A DNA stretch of 64,000 nt, taken from contig NZ_FPEH01000016.1 of NCBI RefSeq assembly GCF_900117425.1, positions 364,906 through 428,905 of the forward strand, read 5' to 3'. Of the stretch, positions 1 to 9,339 are shown one piece after another (position 1 is the first letter of the stretch; each line of letters opens with the position of its first letter). The DNA comes from Novosphingobium sp. NDB2Meth1. GTDB lineage: Bacteria; Pseudomonadota; Alphaproteobacteria; Sphingomonadales; Sphingomonadaceae. Made by a program: the position numbers and the translations under genes. The notes beneath the pieces are model-generated. The model was not told the origin of the DNA and did no database searches. It saw nothing but the letters and a program-made list of their open reading frames with translations.

Positions 1-357
1 CCCGTTGATTCGTGACCAACGCGCAGCTTGTTTCGGACGTTTGGCCCCCGCCGAATCGGCCCAATCGTGCATTTCGCAGCCACCAATTGCTGCATTGCGA
101 TAGGCGCATGGCGGTCAATCGATTCGACCAGATAACTGGGCCTTTCTGATGACTTGGTCAGATCGGGATCACACCAGAATGGCTGCGCGAGCTTCAACTT
201 TCGCAAGTGCAAAAGAAGGACCGGGTGGCAAGGTGGCCACCACCTCGCGGCCGCTTGCATGACGCTGCGGAAATCTCCTTGCAATCTGGAGCTTTTGTGT
301 GGAGTGAGGCAGTTTAGTTACAACGGCATTCCGATTGCCCAAGGGGATCTGGTTAAA
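1..357. other. Intergenic / upstream region of inositol-phosphate synthase
   Basis: No convincing gene is seen here. The reading frame of the next gene stays open upstream to about 154, but that extension has no family-like sequence and was not used. A Shine-Dalgarno-like AAGGGGA at 341-347 lies 10 bases before the ATG at 358. The promoter of the downstream gene is presumably in this stretch, but no clear -35/-10 pair was recognised. Confidence 0.5.
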
Positions 358-1458
358 ATGAAGCCAATCAAGGTCGCAGTGATCGGCGTAGGCAACTGCG
401 CAAGCTCGCTGGTGCAGGGTGTAGAGTTCTACCGCAACACCAATTCGGCTGCGGGCCTGATTCATGAGCGGATTGGCGGCTATGGCGCCGGCGACGTCGA
501 GTTCGTGATGGGCGTGGACGTCGATGCCCGCAAGGTCGGCAAGGACATTGCCGAAGCCATCTTCGCCGCCCCCAACTGCACCGCCGTTTTCCAGCCGCAG
601 GTCCCCGCGACCGGCGCCAAGGTGATGATGGGCAAGATCCTCGACGGTGTTGCCGATCATATGACCGGCATGGGCGAGCGCGGCTTCATCCTCGCGGATG
701 CTCCGGAAGCCACGCACGAATCGATCGTCGCTGCGCTGCGCGATTCCGGCGCGGAAGTCCTCCTGAACTTCCTGCCAGTCGGTTCGGAAACGGCAACCGA
801 ATTCTACATGGAATGCGCGCTCGAAGCGGGCGTTGCAGTCGTCAACTGCATGCCGGTGTTCATTGCCAGCCGTCCCGAGTGGGAGGCGAAGTTCCGCGCC
901 AAGCGCATCCCGATCGTGGGTGACGACATCAAGGCCCAGGTCGGCGCGACGATCGTCCACCGCGTCCTGTCGAGCCTGTTCGGCGCCCGCGGCGTTACGG
1001 TCGAGAAGACCTACCAGCTCAACACCGGTGGCAATACCGACTTCATGAACATGCTCGATCGTCAGCGCCTCGGTTCGAAGAAGGAATCGAAGACCGAAGC
1101 GGTGCAGGCCATGCTCGCTCAGCGCCTCGCCGACGAGAACATTCACGTCGGCCCGTCGGACTATGTTCCGTGGCAGAACGACAACAAGCTGTGCTTCCTT
1201 CGCCTTGAAGGTACGCAGTGGGGCAACGTCCCGATGAATCTTGAGCTGCGCCTCTCGGTCGAGGACAGCCCGAATTCGGCCGCCTGCGTCATGGACGCGA
1301 TTCGTTGCTGCAAGGTCGCGCTGGAGCGCGGCGAAGGCGGCGCGCTGATCGGCCCTTCGGCCTATTTCTGCAAGCACCCGCCGCAGCAATTCAACGATGA
1401 TGTCGCCGCCCAGCTGGTCGACGAATACATCTCGGAAACTGCACTGGCTGCCGAGTAA
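358..1458 (+). CDS. Inositol-3-phosphate synthase (myo-inositol-1-phosphate synthase)
   Basis: Predicted to convert glucose 6-phosphate to 1L-myo-inositol 1-phosphate with NAD+, the first committed step of inositol synthesis. The 366-residue protein starts with a Rossmann nucleotide-binding motif (VIGVGNC, about residues 8-14). It carries the family motif NTGGNTDFMN near residues 222-231, followed by a lysine-rich LGSKKESKTEAV segment that belongs to the active-site region of this family. The length fits the short prokaryotic form rather than the roughly 500-residue eukaryotic form. The ATG at 358 was chosen because of the AAGGGGA ribosome site and because the protein begins there in family style. 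A predicted inositol-phosphate nucleotidyltransferase follows after a hairpin, which suggests that the product enters a CDP-inositol route. Confidence 0.93.
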   Translation: MKPIKVAVIGVGNCASSLVQGVEFYRNTNSAAGLIHERIGGYGAGDVEFVMGVDVDARKVGKDIAEAIFAAPNCTAVFQPQVPATGAKVMMGKILDGVADHMTGMGERGFILADAPEATHESIVAALRDSGAEVLLNFLPVGSETATEFYMECALEAGVAVVNCMPVFIASRPEWEAKFRAKRIPIVGDDIKAQVGATIVHRVLSSLFGARGVTVEKTYQLNTGGNTDFMNMLDRQRLGSKKESKTEAVQAMLAQRLADENIHVGPSDYVPWQNDNKLCFLRLEGTQWGNVPMNLELRLSVEDSPNSAACVMDAIRCCKVALERGEGGALIGPSAYFCKHPPQQFNDDVAAQLVDEYISETALAAE

Positions 1459-1482
1459 GCTTCCAGCTCGCACAACACTAGC

Positions 1483-1511
1483 GGCGCCGGTCCTGATGCA
1501 GGATCGGCGCC
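1483..1511 (+). terminator. Stem-loop between inositol-phosphate synthase and nucleotidyltransferase
   Basis: A 12-base arm at 1483-1494 pairs with 1500-1511 around a 5-base loop, with one G-U pair. It is followed by GTCTGCGTTATT rather than a clean T-run. It may be a weak terminator, an attenuator or an mRNA-stabilising structure. Confidence 0.45.
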
Positions 1512-1553
1512 GTCTGCGTTATTGGCCCCGGCGCGGAAGAGAGGACCGACCTG

Positions 1554-2294
1554 ATGGACGCCGTGATCATTGCCGCCGGCTATGGCAGCCGGCTCGCTTC
1601 CCTGTCGCCATCAAAGCCGCTGACACCTGTCTGTGGTGTCCCGCTGATCGAGATCGGTATCCGGCAGGCGGCCGCGGCGGGGATCACTCGCGTTGTGGTC
1701 GTTACGGGCCACAAGGCGGACGATGTCGAGGCATTCCTGGCCGACCTGTCCCGGCGTGTAGCTGTTGCGATCGAGCCTGTGCGAGTGGCCGACTGGAGCA
1801 AGCCAAACGGCTATTCCGTCATGGCAGGCGCTTCGCGATGCGCAGGCGATTACCTGCTGATGATGGCGGACCATATGTTCGACAGTGCCATTCTCGGTGC
1901 CCTGAGCAAAGTGGGCAGCGAAACGCGCGACGTCACGCTCGGGATCGACCGGCAGACTGAAAGCCCGCTGATCGATCCGGACGATGCGACTTGGGTCAAG
2001 ACCGATGCAAACGGCTTCATCAGCGCCATCGGCAAGACTATCCCCGAGTGGGATGCGGTTGACTGCGGCGCATTCCTCGCCACGCCTCGCCTGGCCGAGG
2101 CGATTGCAGCGGCGATTGATGTTGGAAAGTCCGGCAGCCTGTCCGATGGTATGCAGTGGCTGGCAGACCGCGGGCGGGCTGCGACCTGCGACATCGGCAA
2201 CGCCTGGTGGATGGACGTCGATGATCCGCGCGCACTCTCTCTGGCCGAGGAGCTCGCGCCGCGCTACCTTACGGCGGCTTTCGCGGCGGGTTGA
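1554..2294 (+). CDS. Nucleotidyltransferase, candidate CTP:inositol-1-phosphate cytidylyltransferase
   Basis: This 246-residue protein is a sugar-nucleotidyltransferase-like NTP transferase. The signature IIAAGYGSRL at about residues 5-14 and the nearby lysine in SPSKPLTPV match the nucleotide-binding loop of the family. The only adjacent pathway gene makes inositol 1-phosphate. By analogy with the cytidylyltransferase half of archaeal IPCT/DIPPS enzymes it may make CDP-inositol. Unlike those bifunctional enzymes it has no C-terminal membrane CDP-alcohol transferase domain, and no such gene is adjacent. The ATG has a purine-rich GAGAGGA about 10 bases upstream. The family is secure; the inositol substrate is inferred from context. 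Confidence 0.75.
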   Translation: MDAVIIAAGYGSRLASLSPSKPLTPVCGVPLIEIGIRQAAAAGITRVVVVTGHKADDVEAFLADLSRRVAVAIEPVRVADWSKPNGYSVMAGASRCAGDYLLMMADHMFDSAILGALSKVGSETRDVTLGIDRQTESPLIDPDDATWVKTDANGFISAIGKTIPEWDAVDCGAFLATPRLAEAIAAAIDVGKSGSLSDGMQWLADRGRAATCDIGNAWWMDVDDPRALSLAEELAPRYLTAAFAAG

Positions 2295-2303
2295 TCGGGC
2301 CGA

Positions 2304-2795
2304 TCAGAATTTTTTCACGTTGATGGTGATCGACTGATTTGGATGTTCGATCGTTACCAGCGTCGAGCGCAGCGATGGCGGCCCGAGAAAGATCGTCGGG
2401 TTGTTGGAGAAGCCCACTGCTTCGCTGGGGATGCCAAACAAACCGCCGCGATTGATCGTCCCGGACGAATCCTCGTCATGATAGATCGCGATAGCGTAAG
2501 TCCCCGGATGCGGCACAAACAGGCAGAACCGGGTCTGGCCAACCGTGGCCGGCGTGCTCGCGACGTAAAGCGATCCGTTCTTGACGAGGAAGCGCTTGGG
2601 TTCATTCGTGTAGAGCGTCGCCGTGATCAGGCCCTTGCTGTTGCGCACGCGGTCAACTGTGATGTTGATCCACGTCTCACTCGCCGGACCAATGCATGCA
2701 GGGGCCGCCTTTGCCGTGTCCACATGCAGCCCCAGGGGCGCAGTGATCAATCCCAGCACGGTTGCCATGGCAGTACGCCACTTCGGCAGAGTCAT
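2304..2795 (-). CDS. Exported DUF2141-like protein
   Basis: The 163-residue product has an N-terminal signal peptide (hydrophobic segment about residues 9-30, ending in an AKA/A site). The mature part contains NSKGLITATLYTNE, YAIAIYHDED and GGLFGIPSEAVGFSNN, the beta-strand pattern of the DUF2141 family of periplasmic proteins with unknown function. The start at 2795 gives a complete signal peptide; the ATG at 2768 would leave a shorter one. It converges on the nucleotidyltransferase gene with only 9 bases between the stop codons. Confidence 0.75.
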   Translation of the reverse strand: MTLPKWRTAMATVLGLITAPLGLHVDTAKAAPACIGPASETWINITVDRVRNSKGLITATLYTNEPKRFLVKNGSLYVASTPATVGQTRFCLFVPHPGTYAIAIYHDEDSSGTINRGGLFGIPSEAVGFSNNPTIFLGPPSLRSTLVTIEHPNQSITINVKKF

Positions 2796-3093
2796 GACAT
2801 CATCCCAAAACCAGCGCTTCTGAACGAGGGAGCGCGGACCCGGCGGCGCCATAGGCAGGCTTTGCACGGTTCGGCAAGGTGAACATTGTCGCAAACATTT
2901 GCCTTGGGCCGAACCGGTCCTGGCAGACGCCAGTCGTGTTTGCGCCGAATCGGCGGCAAATAGGGATAATCCGTGTGGAAAAGGGAGGTATCCACGCTTG
3001 TTCCGCCGATTCGCCACCGGTAATCGCTTTTGGTGATGGCCGCCGGGCGCAGAAGTGCCGCGTATAGCCAGTTCCTGTTTGCGAGTTTTCGTG

Positions 3094-3756
3094 ATGGCCG
3101 CGCCGCTGATTTCCCCATCGATCCTCTCAGCCGATTTCGCACGGCTGGGGGAGGAAGTGCGGGCGATCGACTCCGCTGGTGCAGACTGGATCCATGTCGA
3201 TGTGATGGACGGCCATTTCGTGCCCAATATCACTATCGGGCCCGGCGTGGTGAAGGCTCTGCGCCCCCACAGTGCAAAGCCGTTCGACGTCCATCTGATG
3301 ATCGCGCCGATCGATCTCTACCTTGAAGCCTTTGCCACCGCAGGTGCGGATATCATCACCGTCCATCCTGAGGCGGGCCCGCATATCCACCGTACCGTTC
3401 AGGCCATTCGCGGGCTGGGCAAGAAAGCCGGCATTGCGCTCAATCCGGGCACACCGGCCAAGATGCTGGACTACCTGATTGACGAGATCGATCTGGTCCT
3501 CGTCATGAGCGTCAATCCCGGCTTTGGCGGCCAGAGCTTCATCGCCAGCCAGCTTCGCAAGATCGAAGCCGTGCGCACGATGATCGACAAGACCGGAAAG
3601 CCGATCCACCTTGAAGTCGACGGCGGGATCGATGTTATGACAGCACGGCAGTGCATGGACGCCGGCGCTGATGTGCTGGTAGCAGGGACAGCCACGTTCA
3701 AGGGCGGTCCCACCTGCTATTCCGCCAACATCGCCGCGCTAAAGGGCGCTGACTGA
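3094..3756 (+). CDS. rpe: Ribulose-phosphate 3-epimerase
   Basis: Interconverts ribulose 5-phosphate and xylulose 5-phosphate in the pentose phosphate pathway. The 220-residue protein has the TIM-barrel signatures SPSILSADF (about 6-14), [12 protein letters not shown] (about 33-44), [10 protein letters not shown] (about 139-148) and VDGGID (about 175-180), which hold the metal ligands, catalytic aspartates and phosphate-binding glycines. The ATG at 3094 places these motifs at the usual distance from the N-terminus; the in-frame ATG at 3055 adds an unrelated 13-residue leader. The next gene starts 4 bases after the stop, so the two are probably co-transcribed. The 298 bases upstream, back to the divergent DUF2141 gene, hold nothing else recognised. 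Confidence 0.96.
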   Translation: MAAPLISPSILSADFARLGEEVRAIDSAGADWIHVDVMDGHFVPNITIGPGVVKALRPHSAKPFDVHLMIAPIDLYLEAFATAGADIITVHPEAGPHIHRTVQAIRGLGKKAGIALNPGTPAKMLDYLIDEIDLVLVMSVNPGFGGQSFIASQLRKIEAVRTMIDKTGKPIHLEVDGGIDVMTARQCMDAGADVLVAGTATFKGGPTCYSANIAALKGAD

Positions 3757-3760
3757 CGCC

Positions 3761-5683
3761 ATGGCGCGCCTATTCTCCGGAACCCGTGAAGCCTCTGACC
3801 AGGGCATTGCGCGCGAACCGGAGCCAGATACCGCGCTCGACAGCGATACCCGGCGCCCCGCACTGCCGCTTGGTCCCGACCCGGAGCCGCTGGTCATTGC
3901 GCCGACAAAGTCGCGGCCGATCGCAGCAGAGAGCAATCCTCCTGTCGCCATCGATGTTGGCAAGATTGCGCCTCTCGAATCGGGCCGGGCTCTTACCGTA
4001 GCCGATTTCTCACCGCCGCAGGTCAGCGCGGGCGAGCGGCTGATCCGGCTGGCCTATGGGCTGGGCCTGCCGCCCTCAGCGCTCAATCCCTTCCGCAAGC
4101 GCGCACGGCCGCGACTTACGGCCACCGTTGCCAGCATGCTGCCCGGTGACCCGGCATCCGGAACGGCGCTGCGTGCAGGGCATTTCCTGCTCCATGGCGT
4201 CAAACTCCCTATCGCCGATACCGAATTCAGCGGTCCTCGGCTCTCCCCGCCGTTCGAGCGTGTGGTCCACGGCTTCAGCTGGCTCGGCGATCTGGCAAGC
4301 TGCGCCACGCGGCCACAGTGCGCACCAGTGGCCGAACGGATTTTTGCGGCATGGCTCGCGGCCAATCCGCGCCCGGGAGCCGGTCCTGCCTGGGCCGTCG
4401 GAAACGCCGGGCACCGGCTCCTGTCGTGGCTGATCCATGCTCCGCTGCTGCTCTCGAGCCAGGATCGCAAGCTGCGTGCCCGGGTGCTGACTACCTTTGA
4501 CGAGACCGCGCGCTGGCTGGACCGCCACGTTGGACGGGCCGAGGATACGCTCGCCGAAGTCGCCGGTTGGACCGCCATCACCGCCGCCGGCTTGCTGCTC
4601 GACGATGGCCGTGCGCGCAAGCTCTACGGCGAAGGCGGGCTGGTCAGGGCACTGGGCAATCTCGTGTGCGATGATGGCGGGGTGCTTTCACGCAGCCCGC
4701 TCGGCCAGATCGAGGTGATCGAACTGCTGATCGAACTGCGCGCCTGCTATGCGGCCGTTCGCAGCACCCCGCCGCCTCAGCTCGACGCGATCCTCGAGAT
4801 GCTGGTTCCGCCGCTGCTCACCTTGCTTCATGGCGACGGTGGGCTTGGCTCGTGGCAAGGCGCCGGTGCGGTATCGCCGGAACGTATTGCCGCGCTGATC
4901 AAGGCAAGCGGCGTGCGTACACGTCCGCTGCGCGATGCGCGCCATTGGGGTTATCAGCGCGTCGCAGCGGGCAAGTCTGTTCTGCAGTTCGATGCTGCAC
5001 CACCCCCCGTGGCGCGCCATGCGCGTGACGGCTGTGCATCGACGCTGGCGTTCGAATTCAGCCACGGCAAGGAACGCCTGATCGTTAACTGCGGCGGTGC
5101 GGCCTTTGCTGGAGGCCAGATCCCGCTGCGGCTGGCGCAGGGCCTGCGCGCTACGGCCGCACATTCGACGCTGGCGATCGACGATTTCAATTCCACCGCG
5201 GTGCTTATCAACGGCAAGCTTGGGCCCGGCGTTTCGGAGGTCGAAGTAGATCGCCGCATCCTCACCGGCGAAGGTGCTGGCGCCACGCGGATCGAAGCGA
5301 GCCATAACGGCTATGTCAGCCGCTATGGCCTCACGCATCGCCGCATTCTGATCATGCGCGACGATGGTAGCGAACTGCGCGGTGAGGACTTGCTGGTGCC
5401 GACCGGCCGCCGCGGCAAGCGCGGAATGATCGGTGTGGCCTTGCGCTTCCACCTCGGCCCTCATATCGAGCTGGCGCAAGGGCGTGACGGTCTTGGCGTC
5501 ACGTTGGCCTTGCCCGACGGCAGCCTATGGCAGTTCCGTTCCGGCCGCGATCCGGTCACGCTTGAAGAAAGCATCTGGTCTGATGGCATGGGACGGCCGC
5601 TTGCCACACGGCAGCTGGTGATCTCGGCCAAGATTCCGCGCAGCGGCGAGTCGTTCTCGTGGCTGCTCAAGAAGATGCGCTAG
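3761..5683 (+). CDS. Heparinase II/III family protein
   Basis: A 640-residue protein. The first 100 or so residues are proline- and charge-rich and look disordered. A helical toroid region follows, and then a C-terminal beta-rich heparinase II/III-like domain (about residues 400-630, including AFEFSHGKERLIVNCGG and the RRILIMRDDGSELRGEDLL region). Proteins of this group often lie beside purH in alphaproteobacteria, as here. No signal peptide is evident, so a role on an extracellular uronic polysaccharide is not assured. It sits 4 bases after rpe and 15 bases before purH, which suggests one transcript. The family is clear; the substrate is unknown. Confidence 0.82.
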   Translation: MARLFSGTREASDQGIAREPEPDTALDSDTRRPALPLGPDPEPLVIAPTKSRPIAAESNPPVAIDVGKIAPLESGRALTVADFSPPQVSAGERLIRLAYGLGLPPSALNPFRKRARPRLTATVASMLPGDPASGTALRAGHFLLHGVKLPIADTEFSGPRLSPPFERVVHGFSWLGDLASCATRPQCAPVAERIFAAWLAANPRPGAGPAWAVGNAGHRLLSWLIHAPLLLSSQDRKLRARVLTTFDETARWLDRHVGRAEDTLAEVAGWTAITAAGLLLDDGRARKLYGEGGLVRALGNLVCDDGGVLSRSPLGQIEVIELLIELRACYAAVRSTPPPQLDAILEMLVPPLLTLLHGDGGLGSWQGAGAVSPERIAALIKASGVRTRPLRDARHWGYQRVAAGKSVLQFDAAPPPVARHARDGCASTLAFEFSHGKERLIVNCGGAAFAGGQIPLRLAQGLRATAAHSTLAIDDFNSTAVLINGKLGPGVSEVEVDRRILTGEGAGATRIEASHNGYVSRYGLTHRRILIMRDDGSELRGEDLLVPTGRRGKRGMIGVALRFHLGPHIELAQGRDGLGVTLALPDGSLWQFRSGRDPVTLEESIWSDGMGRPLATRQLVISAKIPRSGESFSWLLKKMR

Positions 5684-5698
5684 ACAGGACATTCCATT

Positions 5699-7291
5699 GT
5701 GACCGACGTGACGATCAAGCGGGCGCTGCTTTCAGTGTCCGACAAATCCGGCCTTGCCGACCTCGGCCGCGCCCTTGCGGCCCATGGAGTCGAGCTGGTG
5801 TCGACTGGCGGGACCGCTGCAGCGCTGCGTGATGCAGGCCTGACCGTGCGCGACATCTCGGACCTCACCGGTTTTCCTGAAATGATGGACGGCCGCGTCA
5901 AGACACTGCACCCGAAGGTTCACGGCGGGCTGCTGGCAGTTCGCGACGATCCGGCCCATGCCGCCTCGATGGCCGAACATGAAATCGGGGCGATCGACCT
6001 TGTTGTGGTCAACCTCTATCCCTTCGCCGCCACCGTCGCCAAGGGCGCAGGCCGCGAGGAAGTGATCGAGAACATCGACATCGGCGGGCCGTCGATGGTG
6101 CGATCGGCGGCCAAGAACCACCACTACGTGACCATCGTGACCGATCCCGCGGACTATGCCGTGCTGATCGCAGCGCTGGAAGCGACCGGCGGTGCCACCA
6201 GCCTCGAATTCCGCAAGGCGATGGCCGCCAAGGCCTTCGCCGCGACCGCATCCTACGACGCGGCGATTGCCCAGTGGTTTGCCGTCACCGACCAGCAGCA
6301 GCACTTCCCGCAAACCTTGCTCTCGGCAAACAAGCTGGTCTCCACGCTGCGCTACGGCGAGAACCCGCACCAGAGCGCCGCGCTCTATGTGCCGGCGCAG
6401 GGCAGCCCGGTGAAAGGCCTTCCGCAGGCGCAGCAATTGCAGGGCAAGGAACTGTCCTACAACAATTACAATGACGCCAATGCGGCACTCGAGCTGATAG
6501 CGGAGTTCGGAGCGGACAAGCCCGCCGTGGTCATCGTCAAGCACGCCAATCCCTGCGGCGTGGCCGTCGCGGCGACCCCGCTCGAGGCGTGGAAGGCCGC
6601 GCTGGCCTGCGATTCGGTCTCTGCATTCGGGGGTATCGTCGCGCTCAACACCCCGCTTGATGGTGCCACCGCCGAAGCGATCTGCGAGATTTTCACGGAA
6701 GTCGTGGTTGCACCCGGCGCCGACGAAGCTGCGCTGGCTGCGTTCGCCCGCAAGAAGAACCTTCGCCTGTTGCTCCTTGATGAAATGCCCTCTGCAAGCC
6801 GCGCCGGGCTGGTCACCGTGCCCATCGCTGGCGGTCTGCTTGTACAGGATCGCGACAATGGCGAGCTGACCGACGACGTGCTGCAGGTGGTGACCAAGCG
6901 CCAGCCGACCGCGCAGGAGCTTGCCGATTGCCGCTTCGCCTGGACTGTCGCCAAGCACGTCAAATCCAATGCCATCGTCTATGCGCGGGATGGGGTGACG
7001 GCGGGCATCGGCGCAGGCCAGATGAATCGTCGCGACAGCGCGCGGATCGCCGCCGCGAAGGCGCAGGAAGCCGCGGAGACCTATGGCTGGGACGCACCGC
7101 GCACCGTCGGCTCTGCGGTCGCGTCGGACGCCTTCTTTCCGTTCGCCGACGGTCTGCTGGCTGCCGTGGAAGCGGGCGCTACGGCTGTCATCCAACCTGG
7201 CGGCTCGATCAGGGACGACGAAGTGATCGCAGCGGCCGATGCTGCCGGTCTCGCGATGGTCTTCACGGGAATGCGTCACTTCCGGCATTGA
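5699..7291 (+). CDS. purH: Bifunctional AICAR formyltransferase / IMP cyclohydrolase
   Basis: Catalyses the last two steps of purine synthesis, formylating AICAR with 10-formyl-tetrahydrofolate and closing the ring to give IMP. The 530-residue length is typical. The N-terminal MGS-like cyclohydrolase domain begins with [12 protein letters not shown] and contains [13 protein letters not shown] and NLYPF. The transformylase part contains KHANPCGVA (about 280-288) with the catalytic Lys-His pair, and the C-terminus has FFPFADGL and [11 protein letters not shown]. The start is a GTG at 5699, 15 bases after the heparinase-like gene, and no better ATG is available. purD lies at 50 kb in this window, so the purine genes are scattered. 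Confidence 0.97.
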   Translation: MTDVTIKRALLSVSDKSGLADLGRALAAHGVELVSTGGTAAALRDAGLTVRDISDLTGFPEMMDGRVKTLHPKVHGGLLAVRDDPAHAASMAEHEIGAIDLVVVNLYPFAATVAKGAGREEVIENIDIGGPSMVRSAAKNHHYVTIVTDPADYAVLIAALEATGGATSLEFRKAMAAKAFAATASYDAAIAQWFAVTDQQQHFPQTLLSANKLVSTLRYGENPHQSAALYVPAQGSPVKGLPQAQQLQGKELSYNNYNDANAALELIAEFGADKPAVVIVKHANPCGVAVAATPLEAWKAALACDSVSAFGGIVALNTPLDGATAEAICEIFTEVVVAPGADEAALAAFARKKNLRLLLLDEMPSASRAGLVTVPIAGGLLVQDRDNGELTDDVLQVVTKRQPTAQELADCRFAWTVAKHVKSNAIVYARDGVTAGIGAGQMNRRDSARIAAAKAQEAAETYGWDAPRTVGSAVASDAFFPFADGLLAAVEAGATAVIQPGGSIRDDEVIAAADAAGLAMVFTGMRHFRH

Positions 7292-7310
7292 CGGCTGTAT
7301 GGAGATTGCC

Positions 7311-8057
7311 GTGAGAACTATCTATTTTCACGGCAATCCCGGCGCTCCAGCCGAACTGGCACTTTTGGGTGGTGAAGCCGTCCGATCATGGATTGCGCTG
7401 GATCGGGCTGCGCTGCCGCTTGAACCGGAATCCCGCATCGGGCAATTGGTTGCGAGCATCTCTGAGCTTGGCGCCGTAGGGCCTGTGCGCCTCGTCGGCT
7501 TCTCGGCGGGGGCGCATGTCGCGCTTCAAGTCGCAGCGCGAATACCCGCCGCCGATCTGACTCTGCAGCTGGTCTCCCCGGCGGGACCGCTCGAAATTGG
7601 CAACTTTCTTGGCAAAATGGCTGGCGCGCCGATCTTCCGGGCAGCGATGCAGCGACCGCGGTTGTTCGCTGCCTTGGCGGGGGCGCAGTCATTTTGCGCA
7701 GCGCGACTGCCGCACCTGCTTACCCACTTTCTGTTTGCGACCGCGCAAGGCGATGATCGTGAACTGAAAGCTGATGCGCAGTTTGTCGGTCCCTACCGCC
7801 AGGTGCTGCAATCATGCCTGATTGGAGGACTTCCAAGCTACAAGGCGGAAATCGAGGCCTATGTCCGGCCGTGGGCGGGACTGCTGTCAGACGTGATACA
7901 TCCTGTCACAATCTGGCAGGGCAGCGCCGACAATTGGACTCCGCCTGAAATGGCGCAGTCCATGGCTCAGCGCCTTCCCAACGTTCACGCGCTCCACTTG
8001 CTTGCGCGCCAATCGCACTTCTCGACGTTGCGGACGGCGCTTGCAGCCATGGCCTGA
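7311..8057 (+). CDS. Alpha/beta hydrolase-fold protein
   Basis: A 248-residue alpha/beta hydrolase. The nucleophile elbow GFSAG lies at about residues 63-67, followed by a helix (AHVALQVAARIP). A late aspartate in WQGSADNWTPPE (near 206) and a histidine in ARQSHFS (near 235) complete a plausible catalytic triad. The early YFHGNPGAP segment gives the oxyanion-hole HG motif. I chose the GTG at 7311 because GGAGA at 7301-7305 is a well-placed ribosome site. The ATG at 7299 is in frame and would add four residues but has no such site. It follows purH by about 20 bases. The substrate is unknown. Confidence 0.78.
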   Translation: MRTIYFHGNPGAPAELALLGGEAVRSWIALDRAALPLEPESRIGQLVASISELGAVGPVRLVGFSAGAHVALQVAARIPAADLTLQLVSPAGPLEIGNFLGKMAGAPIFRAAMQRPRLFAALAGAQSFCAARLPHLLTHFLFATAQGDDRELKADAQFVGPYRQVLQSCLIGGLPSYKAEIEAYVRPWAGLLSDVIHPVTIWQGSADNWTPPEMAQSMAQRLPNVHALHLLARQSHFSTLRTALAAMA

Positions 8058-8089
8058 GGCCAGGGCTGCAAGAATCCGATCAGACGCGA

Positions 8090-8740
8090 TCAGCGATAGA
8101 AGACGTGGTTATCCACCCGCGCCATGCGGGTCTTGCCCCAGGACGGCGCGATATGCGCCGCGTGGAAGAACATCGCGCCTTCCACCGGGCTTTTCCAGGC
8201 GCCGCTGTCGGCAATTACGGCGATCTTCACGGCCTGCTGCCACTTGGCACTATCGTGATCAACCCACGGCATCGCATTGGCGCGGACGAACGAGAACTGC
8301 GAGGGCTGGTAGACGACCCCGCAATAGGAGCTCGGGAAACGGCCTGAGGCTGCGCGGGTGACGATCACACGCCCAACCGCCAGCTGGCCGGCAAGGGTTT
8401 CGCTGCGCGCCTCGAAGTAGACAGCGCCGGCAAGGCATTCCATCTCGCGCGAAAGCGATGCGGGGAGCGGCGTACGCTCAACCAGATCGGCCAGAGTAGA
8501 GGCAGACGGCAAGGCGTCCGCGCTATCAGGCTCAGTCCGTTCGGGCTGGGGAAGGGGCTGTTCGACCGGCCGGAACACACTCGTGCGGGGTTCAACGGTT
8601 ATGGCCGAGGATCCGGGTGCTTCAGCGACCGGGATCTGGATGTCCTGTGCTTTCGCACCGGAACCGCCGGTGCTGAACAGGATAGTGGCAAGACTTGCAG
8701 CAATGCACACGGCACTGGCGACACGGAACTGGCGGCTCAT
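8090..8740 (-). CDS. Exported cell wall hydrolase, SleB (Hydrolase_2) family
   Basis: A 216-residue exported protein with a signal peptide of about 30 residues ending near GAKA. A proline-rich linker follows, and then a C-terminal SleB-like domain from about residue 95. Family features include CLAGAVYFEARSE with the catalytic-type glutamate, the segment around GRVIVTRA, and a C-terminal FFHAAHIAPSWG. SleB-type enzymes are lytic transglycosylases or amidases acting on peptidoglycan. The gene is the distal member of the leftward block and converges on the hydrolase-fold gene. A periplasmic wall-remodelling role is inferred from the domain. Confidence 0.85.
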   Translation of the reverse strand: MSRQFRVASAVCIAASLATILFSTGGSGAKAQDIQIPVAEAPGSSAITVEPRTSVFRPVEQPLPQPERTEPDSADALPSASTLADLVERTPLPASLSREMECLAGAVYFEARSETLAGQLAVGRVIVTRAASGRFPSSYCGVVYQPSQFSFVRANAMPWVDHDSAKWQQAVKIAVIADSGAWKSPVEGAMFFHAAHIAPSWGKTRMARVDNHVFYR

Positions 8741-8940
8741 GCAACTTCGTCATTGGGCGGTGAACGTCGGCACAAAGCGCGATCGGTTCAGTCAAAGCAG
8801 GACTTGGCTGCAAGACTGATGCCGCTCGAAGGCTCTGGCGTCTGCCCCCCGTCTGCGTGCTGGCGTGGAGGCTTTCTTGCCGTCTCATCGCTGCCTACGC
8901 GTGGTCGAGAGCGGGCGCCCTAAGGAATGTACTCAGTGAG

Positions 8941-9318
8941 TCAACCCATGAATCCGTGTTTGTTCTCAATTTCCTCAAGATTCCGGATGAACTGTTCGCC
9001 GTCCGCGATGGCCAGTTCGACAATCCACAAGTCGCGGTCCTGCGCAGCTCGGCGGCTCAGATATTGATCGAACTCCGCTTTATCTTGAGGATCTTGGGCT
9101 TTCGAAAGGGTCCAGCCTAGAGTGCCATCCGGCTTTGGCAAGCGCTCATAGACCTGCGCACTTGACTGACCAAACCCTTGATTGATGACAATAACAATCA
9201 AGATCGTGCCGCTGTCCAGCTCGCCGCGATGCACGACAACGCCGAAGCCGCCTTTGGCTTCGACAAGGCGAATCAGGGCTGTCACTTCAAGAGCGGCCGG
9301 AAGGCGGCTTCCGCTCAT
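8941..9318 (-). CDS. DUF1491 family protein
   Basis: This 125-residue protein matches the DUF1491 family of alphaproteobacteria. The N-terminus RLPAALEVTALIRLVEAKGG, the central GTILIVIVINQG and the C-terminal DLWIVELAIADGEQFI are the family landmarks. It is cytosolic, with no signal or membrane segment, and its function is unknown. It lies 21 bases downstream of ptsN on the same strand, so it is probably the last gene of the hpf-ptsN transcript. The roughly 200 bases between it and the SleB-like gene hold nothing recognised. Confidence 0.8.
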   Translation of the reverse strand: MSGSRLPAALEVTALIRLVEAKGGFGVVVHRGELDSGTILIVIVINQGFGQSSAQVYERLPKPDGTLGWTLSKAQDPQDKAEFDQYLSRRAAQDRDLWIVELAIADGEQFIRNLEEIENKHGFMG

Positions 9319-9339
9319 TTCACGCGCGGGACCAAGTGG

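Noticed and set aside
154..357. A 68-codon N-terminal extension of the inositol-phosphate synthase
   Set aside because: It is Cys/Arg-rich and not family-like, and the ATG at 358 has a good ribosome site and the correct Rossmann start.
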